From Streptomyces sp. SAI-135 (GTDB taxonomy: Bacteria; Actinomycetota; Actinomycetes; Streptomycetales; Streptomycetaceae): 64,000 nucleotides of DNA. Positions 30,638-37,714 of the stretch are shown here, piece by piece. The position numbers and the translations under genes were made by a program. The stretch is taken from assembly GCF_029893805.1 (NCBI RefSeq), contig NZ_JARXYP010000002.1, positions 1,612,001 through 1,676,000 on the forward strand, in the 5' to 3' direction. The notes below the pieces were generated by a model, which made no database searches, had not been told where the DNA came from, and saw only the letters and a list, made by a program, of their open reading frames with translations. Every line of letters starts with the position of its first letter. Positions within the stretch are counted from its first letter, which is position 1.

Positions 30638-31849
30638 GTGACCTCCCACCCCAACTCCGTTGCCCCACAAAGCTTTCCGGTCGTCATCGTCGGCGCCGGA
30701 CCCGCCGGGCTGACGATCGGCAACATCCTGCGGGCCGCGGGTGTCGACTGCCTCGTCCTGGAGGCGGAGACCCGCGCGTTCATCGAGCAGCGGCCGCGCG
30801 CGGGCGTCATCGAGGAGTGGGCCGTACGAGGTCTGGAGCGGCGCGGACTGGCGAACTCCCTGCTGGAACGCGCCCAGTTGCACACCGAGTGCGAGTTCCG
30901 CTTCGCCGGCGACCGCTTCCGCTTCGCCTACGGCGAGCTCACGGGACAGCACCACTTCGTCTACCCGCAGCCCCTGTTGGTCACGGACCTGGTACGCGAG
31001 TACGCCGACGTACGGGGCGGCGAGATCCGCTTCGGCGTCCGGGACGTCCGGCTGCACGACCTGCGGACGCCCCGGCCGTCCGTGTCGTACACCGATACGG
31101 AGACGGGCGAACGGCAGCTGGTCGAGTGCGAGTTCGTGGCCGGCTGCGACGGGGCCCGCGGGGTGACCCGCACCGTCCTGCCCGAGACCACCGACATCGC
31201 CCGGCACGACTACGGCGTCGGCTGGCTGGCGCTGCTCGCCGAGGCGCCGCCGTCCTCCGACTGCGTCCTGTTCGGCATCCATCCGAACGGCTTCGCCGGA
31301 CACATGGCCCGCAGCCCCGAAGTCACCCGCTACTACCTGGAGTGCCCGCCGGGCGACGACCCGGAGAACTGGTCCCACGACCGCGTCTGGGCCGAACTCC
31401 AGCTGCGCCTGGGAGCGGACGGCGCCCCGCCGCTCACCGAGGGACGGCTGATCGAGAAGCGCGTGCTCGACATGCACAACTACGTGGTCGAGCCGATGAC
31501 GTTCGGCCGCCTGTTCCTGGCGGGGGACTCCGCCCACCTCACCGCGCCGATAGCGGCGAAGGGCATGAACCTCGCCCTGCACGACGCCTTCCTGCTCGGC
31601 GACGCACTCGTCGCCTACCTCGGCAAGGGCGACGGGAGCGGCCTCGACGGCTACTCGGAGGCCTGTCTGCGGCGCGTGTGGGACTACCAGGAGTTCTCCC
31701 AGTGGCTCTCCGAGGTCTACCACGGCACCTCGTCGGGCGACGAGTACCGGGCGGGCACCACCTTCGCCCGGCTCCGCCGCCTGTTCACCTCACCGGCCGC
31801 CGCGGCGGCCTTCGCGGAGCAGTACCTCGGCACGGCGTCCGCGTACTGA
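30638..31849 (+). CDS. pobA: 4-hydroxybenzoate 3-monooxygenase
   Basis: A 403-residue class A flavoprotein monooxygenase that makes protocatechuate from 4-hydroxybenzoate with NAD(P)H and O2. The FAD GxGxxG is VIVGAGPAGLTIGNIL (about 15-30), RPRAGVIEEW is the PobA substrate-side motif, CEFVAGCDGARGVTRT is the DG motif, and GRLFLAGDSAHLTAPIAAKG the second FAD motif. Length and collinearity fit PobA throughout. The GTG at 30638 lies 6 nt after CATAAT, a near-perfect -10, so the message is probably leaderless. No pca genes or PobR-type regulator are in the window. Confidence 0.93.
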   Translation: MTSHPNSVAPQSFPVVIVGAGPAGLTIGNILRAAGVDCLVLEAETRAFIEQRPRAGVIEEWAVRGLERRGLANSLLERAQLHTECEFRFAGDRFRFAYGELTGQHHFVYPQPLLVTDLVREYADVRGGEIRFGVRDVRLHDLRTPRPSVSYTDTETGERQLVECEFVAGCDGARGVTRTVLPETTDIARHDYGVGWLALLAEAPPSSDCVLFGIHPNGFAGHMARSPEVTRYYLECPPGDDPENWSHDRVWAELQLRLGADGAPPLTEGRLIEKRVLDMHNYVVEPMTFGRLFLAGDSAHLTAPIAAKGMNLALHDAFLLGDALVAYLGKGDGSGLDGYSEACLRRVWDYQEFSQWLSEVYHGTSSGDEYRAGTTFARLRRLFTSPAAAAAFAEQYLGTASAY

Positions 31850-31853
31850 TCCC

Positions 31854-32213
31854 TCAGTCGTGCACCGGACGGTCGCTGAGCCGGTGGTCGGCCACGTTCA
31901 GCGCCTCGTCGACGAGCCGGCGCAGATGGCCGTCTCGCAGTGCGTAGACCACCCGGCGGCCCTCCTTCCGCGTGCTGACCAGCCCGGCCAGCCGGAGCCG
32001 TGCCAGGTGCTGACTGACGGCCGGCCGGGCCGCCCCGCACACCTCCGTGAGCGTCGAGACGTCGGCCTCTCCCCCGGCCAGGGCGTGCAGCAGCGTGAGG
32101 CGGGTGCGGTCGCCGAGCAGGGCGAGGATCTCCGCGGCGAGGGCGAGCTGTTCCTCGCCGGGGGTGCGCGGGTGCGCATCGTGCGCAGGTGACAGGTGCA
32201 TGCGTGCGCTCAT
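31854..32213 (-). CDS. ArsR-family metalloregulator
   Basis: A 119-residue winged-helix regulator: LALLGDRTRLTLLHALAGGE, then AARPAVSQHLARLRLAGLVS (recognition helix) and RRVVYALRDGHLRRLVDEAL. The single CysGly in LTEVCGAARP is close to the ArsR ELCVCDL position, and the N-terminal and C-terminal His residues (HLSPAHDAH, DRPVHD) may ligate metal. It is divergent from a CDF efflux gene 62 bp away, so it probably represses that transporter until zinc, nickel or cobalt rises. Start ATG 32213 is chosen; ATG 32201 is possible. Confidence 0.88.
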   Translation of the reverse strand: MSARMHLSPAHDAHPRTPGEEQLALAAEILALLGDRTRLTLLHALAGGEADVSTLTEVCGAARPAVSQHLARLRLAGLVSTRKEGRRVVYALRDGHLRRLVDEALNVADHRLSDRPVHD

Positions 32214-32218
32214 ACGCA
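32201..32218. promoter_or_regulatory. TGCGT-N8-ACGCA inverted repeat at the ArsR start
   Basis: TGCGT (32201-32205) and ACGCA (32214-32218) are exact reverse complements across the ArsR start codon, in the ArsR/CDF divergent promoter. ArsR-family operators are short imperfect inverted repeats near the promoter, so this is a candidate. Confidence 0.4.
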
Positions 32219-32275
32219 CATAATGGCCGTGTGGGCGCGGTACGTCCACCACCGCGCGCACCGGAAGGGGCACCC

Positions 32276-33364
32276 GTGAGCAACCACGAGCACGACCACC
32301 GCCACGACCACGAGCACGACCATCCGCACGGACACGGGCACGGGCGTCACGGCCTCCGTCACCGCCTGGCGCACCTCCTGACCCCCCACTCCCACGAGAC
32401 CGCCGACAAGCTGGACTCCGCCCTGGAGTCCTCCGCCCGCGGCATGCGCGCCCTGTGGGTCTCGCTGGCGGTACTGGGAGCCACTGCCCTGGCACAGGCG
32501 GTCGTCGTGGCGGTGTCCGGGTCCGTCGCGCTGCTCGGCGACACCGTCCACAACGCGGCGGACGCGCTGACCGCCGTACCACTGGGCGTCGCCTTCGTGC
32601 TGGGCCGGCGTGCGGCCACCCGCCGGTTCACGTACGGCTACGGCCGGGCCGAGGACCTCGCGGGCATCGTGATCGTGCTGACGATCGCGGCGAGCGCGGC
32701 CTTCGCCGGGTGGGCGGCGATCGACCGGCTGCTCGATCCACGGCCCGTGGCACACGTCCCCGCGGTCGCCGCGGCCGCGCTGGTGGGCTTCGCGGGCAAC
32801 GAGTGGGTCGCCCGCCACCGCATCCGGGTGGGCCGTGACATCGGCTCGGCCGCGCTGGTGGCGGACGGACTGCACGCCCGCACCGACGGGTTCACCTCAC
32901 TGGCCGTGCTCCTCGGGGCCGGCGGTTCGGCCCTGGGCTGGCAACTCGCCGACCCGGTGGTGGGGTTGGCGATCACGGCCGCGATCACGCTGGTACTGCG
33001 GGACGCGGCCCGCGAGGTGTTCCGGCGGGTGCTGGACGCCGTCGACCCGGAGCTCGTGGACCGGGCCGAGGGCGCGCTGCGGGAGGTCGAAGGGGTGCGC
33101 GGGGTGGGCGAGTTGCGACTGCGCTGGATCGGGCACCGGCTGCGCGCGGAGGTGGCGGTGGTGGTGGACGGCGAGATGACGGTACGTCAGTCGCACGCGG
33201 TCGCCGTGGCCGCCGAGCACGCCCTGCTGCACGCGGTGCCGCGCCTCACGGCAGCCCTGGTGCACGCCGATCCGGCGCCGGTCCCGGGCGAGACGGATCC
33301 GCACCACGCCCTCGCCCACCACGGCCTCGCTCACCACGGCCTCGCCCGTCACGCCCCGGCCTGA
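32276..33364 (+). CDS. CDF-family divalent cation exporter with His-rich ends
   Basis: A 362-residue cation diffusion facilitator. The N terminus is a His/Asp-rich tail (alternating HDH/HEHDHPHGHGHG, about residues 3-30), followed by six hydrophobic helices (about 60-270) with the metal-site LLGDTVHNAADA and ADGLHARTDGF (HxxxD pairs) and a C-terminal cytoplasmic domain. The extreme C terminus has a small tandem repeat (LAHHG LAHHG LARH). It exports zinc or a similar ion in exchange for protons. GGAAGGGG precedes the GTG start. It is controlled by the divergent ArsR gene by context. Confidence 0.92.
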   Translation: MSNHEHDHRHDHEHDHPHGHGHGRHGLRHRLAHLLTPHSHETADKLDSALESSARGMRALWVSLAVLGATALAQAVVVAVSGSVALLGDTVHNAADALTAVPLGVAFVLGRRAATRRFTYGYGRAEDLAGIVIVLTIAASAAFAGWAAIDRLLDPRPVAHVPAVAAAALVGFAGNEWVARHRIRVGRDIGSAALVADGLHARTDGFTSLAVLLGAGGSALGWQLADPVVGLAITAAITLVLRDAAREVFRRVLDAVDPELVDRAEGALREVEGVRGVGELRLRWIGHRLRAEVAVVVDGEMTVRQSHAVAVAAEHALLHAVPRLTAALVHADPAPVPGETDPHHALAHHGLAHHGLARHAPA

Positions 33365-33366
33365 GC

Positions 33367-33924
33367 TCAGGCGACGCCGAGCCCCTCCAGCACCACGGCA
33401 CCGGGCAGCTCGGCGAACGCCTTCCCCGGCACCAGGAGCTTCCCGCGCCGGCGTCCGCTGCCGACCAGGACGTACGGCAGATCGACGACGGCCGGGTCGA
33501 CCAGCAGCGGCCAGCCGGCGGGCAGTCCGATCGGGGTGATGCCGCCGTACTCCATGCCGGTCTCCCCGGTCGCCGTGTCCATCGAGGCGAAGGACGCCTT
33601 GCGGGCACCGAGCGTGCGGCGGACGACCCCGTTGACGTCGGCCCGGGTGGTGGACAGGACGACGCACGCGGCGAGGGTGGTCTCGCCGCCCCGCTTGCCG
33701 GCCACCACCACGCAGTTCGCCGACTGCTCCAGGAGCTCTCGGCCGTAGTGCTCGACGAAGACCGCGGTGTCGGCCCACTGCGGGTCGGTGTCGACGTACA
33801 CGATCTGCTCGGCGGGGACGCTGCCGCTCCAGTGGCGCACGGCGTCGGCGACCGGGCGGATCAGCCCGTCGAGGGCGGCGGGGGCGGGGGTGGCGTGCTC
33901 GAAGTGTCCGATGGGTGCGTCCAT
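33367..33924 (-). CDS. YbaK/EbsC-family protein (aminoacyl-tRNA deacylase-like)
   Basis: A 185-residue YbaK/ProX-domain protein: CVVVAGKRGGETTLAACVVL, VNGVVRRTLGARKASFAS and GMEYGGITPIGLPAGW contain the family Lys and the GG(I/V)xP loop. Family members hydrolyse mischarged tRNA such as Cys-tRNAPro. An N-terminal extension of about 60 residues is usual in actinobacteria. It converges on the CDF gene with two bases between stops. Confidence 0.88.
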   Translation of the reverse strand: MDAPIGHFEHATPAPAALDGLIRPVADAVRHWSGSVPAEQIVYVDTDPQWADTAVFVEHYGRELLEQSANCVVVAGKRGGETTLAACVVLSTTRADVNGVVRRTLGARKASFASMDTATGETGMEYGGITPIGLPAGWPLLVDPAVVDLPYVLVGSGRRRGKLLVPGKAFAELPGAVVLEGLGVA

Positions 33925-33944
33925 GGCGGCACGCTAACAGCCGC

Positions 33945-34517
33945 TCAGGACACCGCCGGCACCGAGACGGCCATGACCATCTCCATGGGCACCGCGCCCT
34001 GGTTGCCGTACGTGTGCGGGGTGTTCGCCTCGAAGGAGGCGCTCGCGCCGGCGGGGACCCGGTGCTCCACCCCGTCGACGGTGAGGGTGAGCTCGCCGGC
34101 CGTGACGTGCACGAGCTCGACCGTGCCCGTTGGGTGCGGGTCCGAGGGGCTGCTCTCGCCCGGCATCAGCCGCCAGTCCCACATCTCCAGCGGGCCCGGG
34201 GCCTCGGCGCCCGCGAGGAGCCGGTTGTAGCTGCCCGCGTCGGTGTGCCACAGACGTACGGCCTGCTCGGCGGGGACGATCCGCACCTTCGGGCCCTGCT
34301 CGTAGTCGAGGAGCGTGGTGATGCTGATGCCGAGGGCGTCGCCGATCTTCACGACCGTGCCGAGGCTCGGGTTGGTGCGGGCCTGCTCGATCTGGATCAG
34401 CATCCCGCGGCTGACCCCGGCCCGGGCGGCCAGGGCGTCCAGGGTGAAGCCGCGCTCGGTCCGCCAGCGCTTGACGTTGCGCGCGAGGGACTGGGTCAGG
34501 AGGTCGAGGTCCGACAC
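33945..34517 (-). CDS. XRE-family regulator with C-terminal cupin domain
   Basis: A 190-residue regulator: HTH at about 8-62 (RGFTLDALAARAGVSRGMLI then QIEQARTNPSLGTV) and a cupin at about 90-185 (HPTGTVELVHVTAGELTLTV and SFEANTPHTYGNQG). Such SutR/PuuR-like proteins control export or catabolism of small metabolites. The GTG at 34517 begins the usual SDLDLLTQSLARNVKRWR; an ATG at 34550 would place the start inside an AT-rich promoter-like stretch and is less likely. It is divergent from an EamA exporter that it probably controls. Confidence 0.88.
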   Translation of the reverse strand: MSDLDLLTQSLARNVKRWRTERGFTLDALAARAGVSRGMLIQIEQARTNPSLGTVVKIGDALGISITTLLDYEQGPKVRIVPAEQAVRLWHTDAGSYNRLLAGAEAPGPLEMWDWRLMPGESSPSDPHPTGTVELVHVTAGELTLTVDGVEHRVPAGASASFEANTPHTYGNQGAVPMEMVMAVSVPAVS

Positions 34518-34610
34518 GTCACGTCCAATATTCTGTATGACACGGTGCAACTGAATGAACTACGGTGGGGTGCACCCGATCGTTCACCGAACTGTACTGC
34601 GAGGCGAGCC

Positions 34611-35468
34611 GTGACAGCATTCTTCGCCCTGGCCACCAGCCTGTTGTGGGGTCTGGCCGACTTCGGCGGCGGGGTGCTGACCCGACGGCTCCCGGCGCTG
34701 ACGGTGGTGGTCGTGTCGCAGGGGATCGCGGCGGCCGTACTCGGTGCGATCGTGGTGGCCACGAACGGCTGGAGCGAGGCGGGCCCCCGGCTGTGGTTCG
34801 CGTTCGCCGCGGGACTGGCCGGACCGGTGGCCCTCATCTGCTTCTACAAGGCGCTCGCGCTGGGTCCGATGGGAGTCGTCTCCCCGCTGGGCACGCTCAG
34901 CGTGGCCGTCCCGGTCGGCGTGGGCCTCCTCCTCGGCGAGCGTCCCGGCCCGGTGCAGGCCGCGGGGATCGCGGTGGCCGTGACGGGAGTGGTCCTCGCG
35001 GGCGGCCCTCAGCTCCGGGGCGCCCCGGTCCAGCGCGAGGCGATCGTCCTGACCCTGATCGCGGCCCTCGGCTTCGGCACGGTGTTCGTCCTGATCGCGG
35101 AGGCGTCCACGACCGTCACGGGCCTGTTCCTCGCCCTGTTCGTACAGCGCCTGGTCAACGTGGCCGTGGGCGGGGCGGCCCTGTGCGCATCGGTTCGGCG
35201 CGGGGCCCCCGCCCTCCCGACGACCGGCTTCCCCTGGCCGCCCCTCCCCGCGCTCGCCTTCATCGGCCTCGCGGACGTGGCGGCGAACGGCACGTACTCG
35301 GTGGCCGCCCAGCACGGCCCGGTCACGGTGGCCGCCGTCCTCGCCTCCCTCTACCCGGTGGTCACGGCCCTGGCAGCCCGGGGCTTCCTCAGAGAGCGCC
35401 TCCGTGCCCTCCAGGCGACGGGGGCAGGCCTGGCCCTGCTGGGCACCCTGCTCCTGGCAACGGGGTGA
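34611..35468 (+). CDS. EamA/DMT-family transporter
   Basis: A 285-residue membrane protein with ten predicted helices in two EamA halves (about 1-138 and 150-283); FALATSLLWGLADFGGGVLT and LAALGFGTVFVLIAEAST start the two repeats. It is probably an exporter of an amino acid or related metabolite. The GTG start has GAGG 6 nt upstream. It is paired divergently with the XRE-cupin regulator. Confidence 0.9.
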   Translation: MTAFFALATSLLWGLADFGGGVLTRRLPALTVVVVSQGIAAAVLGAIVVATNGWSEAGPRLWFAFAAGLAGPVALICFYKALALGPMGVVSPLGTLSVAVPVGVGLLLGERPGPVQAAGIAVAVTGVVLAGGPQLRGAPVQREAIVLTLIAALGFGTVFVLIAEASTTVTGLFLALFVQRLVNVAVGGAALCASVRRGAPALPTTGFPWPPLPALAFIGLADVAANGTYSVAAQHGPVTVAAVLASLYPVVTALAARGFLRERLRALQATGAGLALLGTLLLATG

Positions 35469-35481
35469 CACTGCAACGCCC

Positions 35482-35534
35482 TCAAGGGGCGCGGGGAACT
35501 GCGCGACAAGCCCCCACCACCCCGCAGCCGCCGG
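35482..35534. repeat. Copy of a dispersed Streptomyces intergenic repeat
   Basis: The sequence around aaggggcgcggggaactgcg followed by cgacaagcccccacc and cccgcagccg matches, from memory, a short element found between genes in many Streptomyces genomes. It lies between the EamA stop and the convergent acyltransferase stop. A second, weaker copy is at 44466-44490. Confidence 0.6.
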
Positions 35535-35565
35535 ACAACCGAACCCGGCACCCCCTTGGGCACCC

Positions 35566-36321
35566 TCAGTCCAGCTCAGCCAGCTTCGCCACAGCCTCCT
35601 CGTCCAACCCCGCCAACGCACTCAACGACTCCGCCGTAGCTCCCGGAGGGATCGGCACAGGCGCCGGCGTGCGCAACGGCGGCTGCCAGCCGTCCTCGGC
35701 GGTCCAGCGCCGTACGACCCGGGCAGGCGCCCCGGCCACCACGGCGTGGTCCGGGACCACGCCCCGGACCACCGCACCGGCCGCGACCACCACGTTCCGC
35801 CCGATCCGCGCTCCCGGCAGGATCACCGCCCCGGTCCCGATCCAGCACCCCGACCCGATCTCCACCGGCTCCATCCGCGGCCACTGCTTGCCGATGGGCT
35901 CGTGGGGATCGTCGTAGGAGTGGTTGGTGGAGGTGACGTAGACGTACGGCCCGAAGTAGCAGTCGCTGCCGATGGTGACCGTGGTGTCCGCGATGACATG
36001 GCTGCCGCGCCCCAGCACGACCCCGTCGCCGATGCGCAGGATCGGCTCCGGGCCGAGGTCCAGGTCGGGCATCAGACCGGCGGTCAGGGTGACCTGCTCG
36101 CCGACGATGCAGTGGGAGCCCACATGGATCCACGGCTCGCCGAACACCGTGCCGAGCGGAAAGGCCAGCCGGGTGTGCGCCCCCAGCGCGCCGAAGCGGA
36201 AGCGCCCCGGGCGCTCGGCGGTGACGGAGCCCGTGCGCTGCACCCAGGCCCAGCCCGCGTGGACGGCACGCTGGACGAGGCGGCCCCGCCAGGATGAGAA
36301 CGTGTTCTTGCTCTTCGGCAC
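35566..36321 (-). CDS. Left-handed beta-helix acyltransferase
   Basis: A 251-residue protein of the hexapeptide-repeat (LbH) superfamily. Repeats of the [LIV]-G-x4 type run from about residue 65 to 200 (VGEQVTL, GDGVVLGRGSHVIA, IGSDCYFGPYVYV, IGSGCWIGTGAVILPGA, IGRNVVVAAGAVV), with VTSTNHSYDDP resembling the catalytic His loop of maltose/galactoside acetyltransferases. It probably O-acetylates a sugar or related acceptor. The GTG at 36321 has GGTGAG upstream. It is divergent from the gamma-carbonic anhydrase gene. Confidence 0.85.
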   Translation of the reverse strand: MPKSKNTFSSWRGRLVQRAVHAGWAWVQRTGSVTAERPGRFRFGALGAHTRLAFPLGTVFGEPWIHVGSHCIVGEQVTLTAGLMPDLDLGPEPILRIGDGVVLGRGSHVIADTTVTIGSDCYFGPYVYVTSTNHSYDDPHEPIGKQWPRMEPVEIGSGCWIGTGAVILPGARIGRNVVVAAGAVVRGVVPDHAVVAGAPARVVRRWTAEDGWQPPLRTPAPVPIPPGATAESLSALAGLDEEAVAKLAELD

Positions 36322-36427
36322 GAGCTCACCGTACTGAGCGCGGGCGGCCCTTATGAGCCCGTGGGCTTGTGATCTTCGCCCCAACCGGGTGGCGTACGGT
36401 TCGGGATATCGCGAACCAGGAGGCGAA

Positions 36428-36961
36428 ATGGCGCACAGGGCGTTGATCACGGGCATCGGCGGAAGGGAACCGCAGATCGACGGGGAGGCCTTCGTGGCGC
36501 CCACCGCGTCGGTGATCGGAGACGTGACGCTGCGGGCGGGGGCGAGCCTCTGGTACGGCGCGGTCGCGCGCGGCGACGTAGAACGCATCTCAGTCGGAGC
36601 CCAGAGCAACATCCAGGACAACTGCACGCTTCACGCCGACCCCGGCTTCCCGGTGACGATCGGCGAGCGGGTGTCCGTGGGGCACAACGCCGTCGTCCAC
36701 GGCGCCACGGTCGAGGACGACTGCCTGATCGGCATGGGCGCGACCGTGCTGAACGGCGCGGTGATCGGGGCGGGTTCCCTGGTGGCGGCCCAGGCGCTGG
36801 TTCCGCAGGGCATGCAGGTGCCGCCGGGTTCACTGGTGGCGGGCGTACCGGCGAAGGTGCGGCGGGAGCTGACGGAGGAGGAGCGTCAGGGGGTCACGTT
36901 GAACGGAACCCTCTACGCGGACCTGTCCAAGGCCCACCGCGAGGTGCACGAGACGCCGTGA
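36428..36961 (+). CDS. Gamma-carbonic anhydrase family protein
   Basis: A 177-residue hexapeptide-repeat protein of the CaiE/PaaY/YrdA group. The metal-site His residues are seen in NCTLHADPG, VGHNAVVHG, in the usual positions. Catalytic activity varies in this family and cannot be judged here. AGGAGG lies 6 nt before the ATG at 36428. It converges on the DedA gene, with 3 bp between stops. Confidence 0.9.
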   Translation: MAHRALITGIGGREPQIDGEAFVAPTASVIGDVTLRAGASLWYGAVARGDVERISVGAQSNIQDNCTLHADPGFPVTIGERVSVGHNAVVHGATVEDDCLIGMGATVLNGAVIGAGSLVAAQALVPQGMQVPPGSLVAGVPAKVRRELTEEERQGVTLNGTLYADLSKAHREVHETP

Positions 36962-36964
36962 GGC

Positions 36965-37615
36965 TCAGTCGGCGGCCGGGACGGTTTCCGGTTCGGCCGC
37001 CTGCATCTGCGCCGTCGCCTTCTTCGCCTTGCGCTTGAGCACCAGCATCGACGTCAGGCCGATCAGCACGGCGAGCACGAGCCCGAGCCACGAGAACCGC
37101 TTCAGCCAGGACTCCGCGACGATCCCGACGTAGTAGATGACCGCCGTCGTGCCGCCCGCCCAGACGATCCCGCCCAGCACGTTGGCGATCAGGAACTTCC
37201 AGTACGGCATCCGCAGCACACCGGCGAGCGGTCCGGCGAAGATCCTCAGCAGCGCGACGAAGCGGCCGAAGAACACCGCCCACATGCCCCACTTCTCGAA
37301 GGACCGCTCCGCCGTGGCGACATGGCCCTCGCTGAAGTGCCGCGGGAACTTGTCGCCCAGCCAGGCCAGCAGCGGCCGTCCACCCTTGCGTCCGATCGCG
37401 TAGCCGATGGAGTCGCCGACGACCGCACCGATGCTGGCGCATGCGCCGAGCACCACCGGGTTGATGCCCGCGTGCTGCGAGGACAGCAGCGCGGCGGAGA
37501 CCAGGATGATCTCGCCGGGCAGCGGAATGCCCAGGCTCTCCAGGCCGATGACCAGGCCCACCAGGGCGTAGACGGCGGCCGGGGGCACGGTGTCGAGCCA
37601 TTCCTGGACGTGCAA
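36965..37615 (-). CDS. DedA-family membrane protein
   Basis: A 216-residue protein with about five hydrophobic helices. ESLGIPLPGEIILVSAALL (glycine-proline-glutamate motif) and the segment FFGRFVALLRIFAGPLAG with its conserved Arg are DedA hallmarks. DedA proteins flip polyprenyl phosphate or phospholipids and depend on the proton motive force. The TTG start at 37615 has GGAGG 8 nt upstream and is preferred over the longer frame. A small hairpin (37681-37698) separates it from the upstream ricin-domain gene. Confidence 0.92.
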   Translation of the reverse strand: MHVQEWLDTVPPAAVYALVGLVIGLESLGIPLPGEIILVSAALLSSQHAGINPVVLGACASIGAVVGDSIGYAIGRKGGRPLLAWLGDKFPRHFSEGHVATAERSFEKWGMWAVFFGRFVALLRIFAGPLAGVLRMPYWKFLIANVLGGIVWAGGTTAVIYYVGIVAESWLKRFSWLGLVLAVLIGLTSMLVLKRKAKKATAQMQAAEPETVPAAD

Positions 37616-37680
37616 CGCCGGTTCCTCCCAAGTCGCGTTCCCGGCGTGCGTCACCTGCCGACGCACGCCGGGGAAGCCTA

Positions 37681-37698
37681 CCGGTTCACGGGAACCGG
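37681..37698. terminator. Short 7-bp stem-loop after the ricin-domain gene
   Basis: CCGGTTC (37681-37687) pairs with GAACCGG (37692-37698) across acgg, 17 nt past the stop of the ricin-domain gene on the minus strand. It is a possible weak terminator. Confidence 0.4.
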
Positions 37699-37714
37699 CG
37701 TCGGGGGCACCGGC

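Noticed and set aside
34518..34550. Upstream ATG (34550) for the XRE-cupin gene
   Set aside because: The extra 11 residues lie in an AT-rich promoter-like stretch and family similarity begins at the GTG at 34517.
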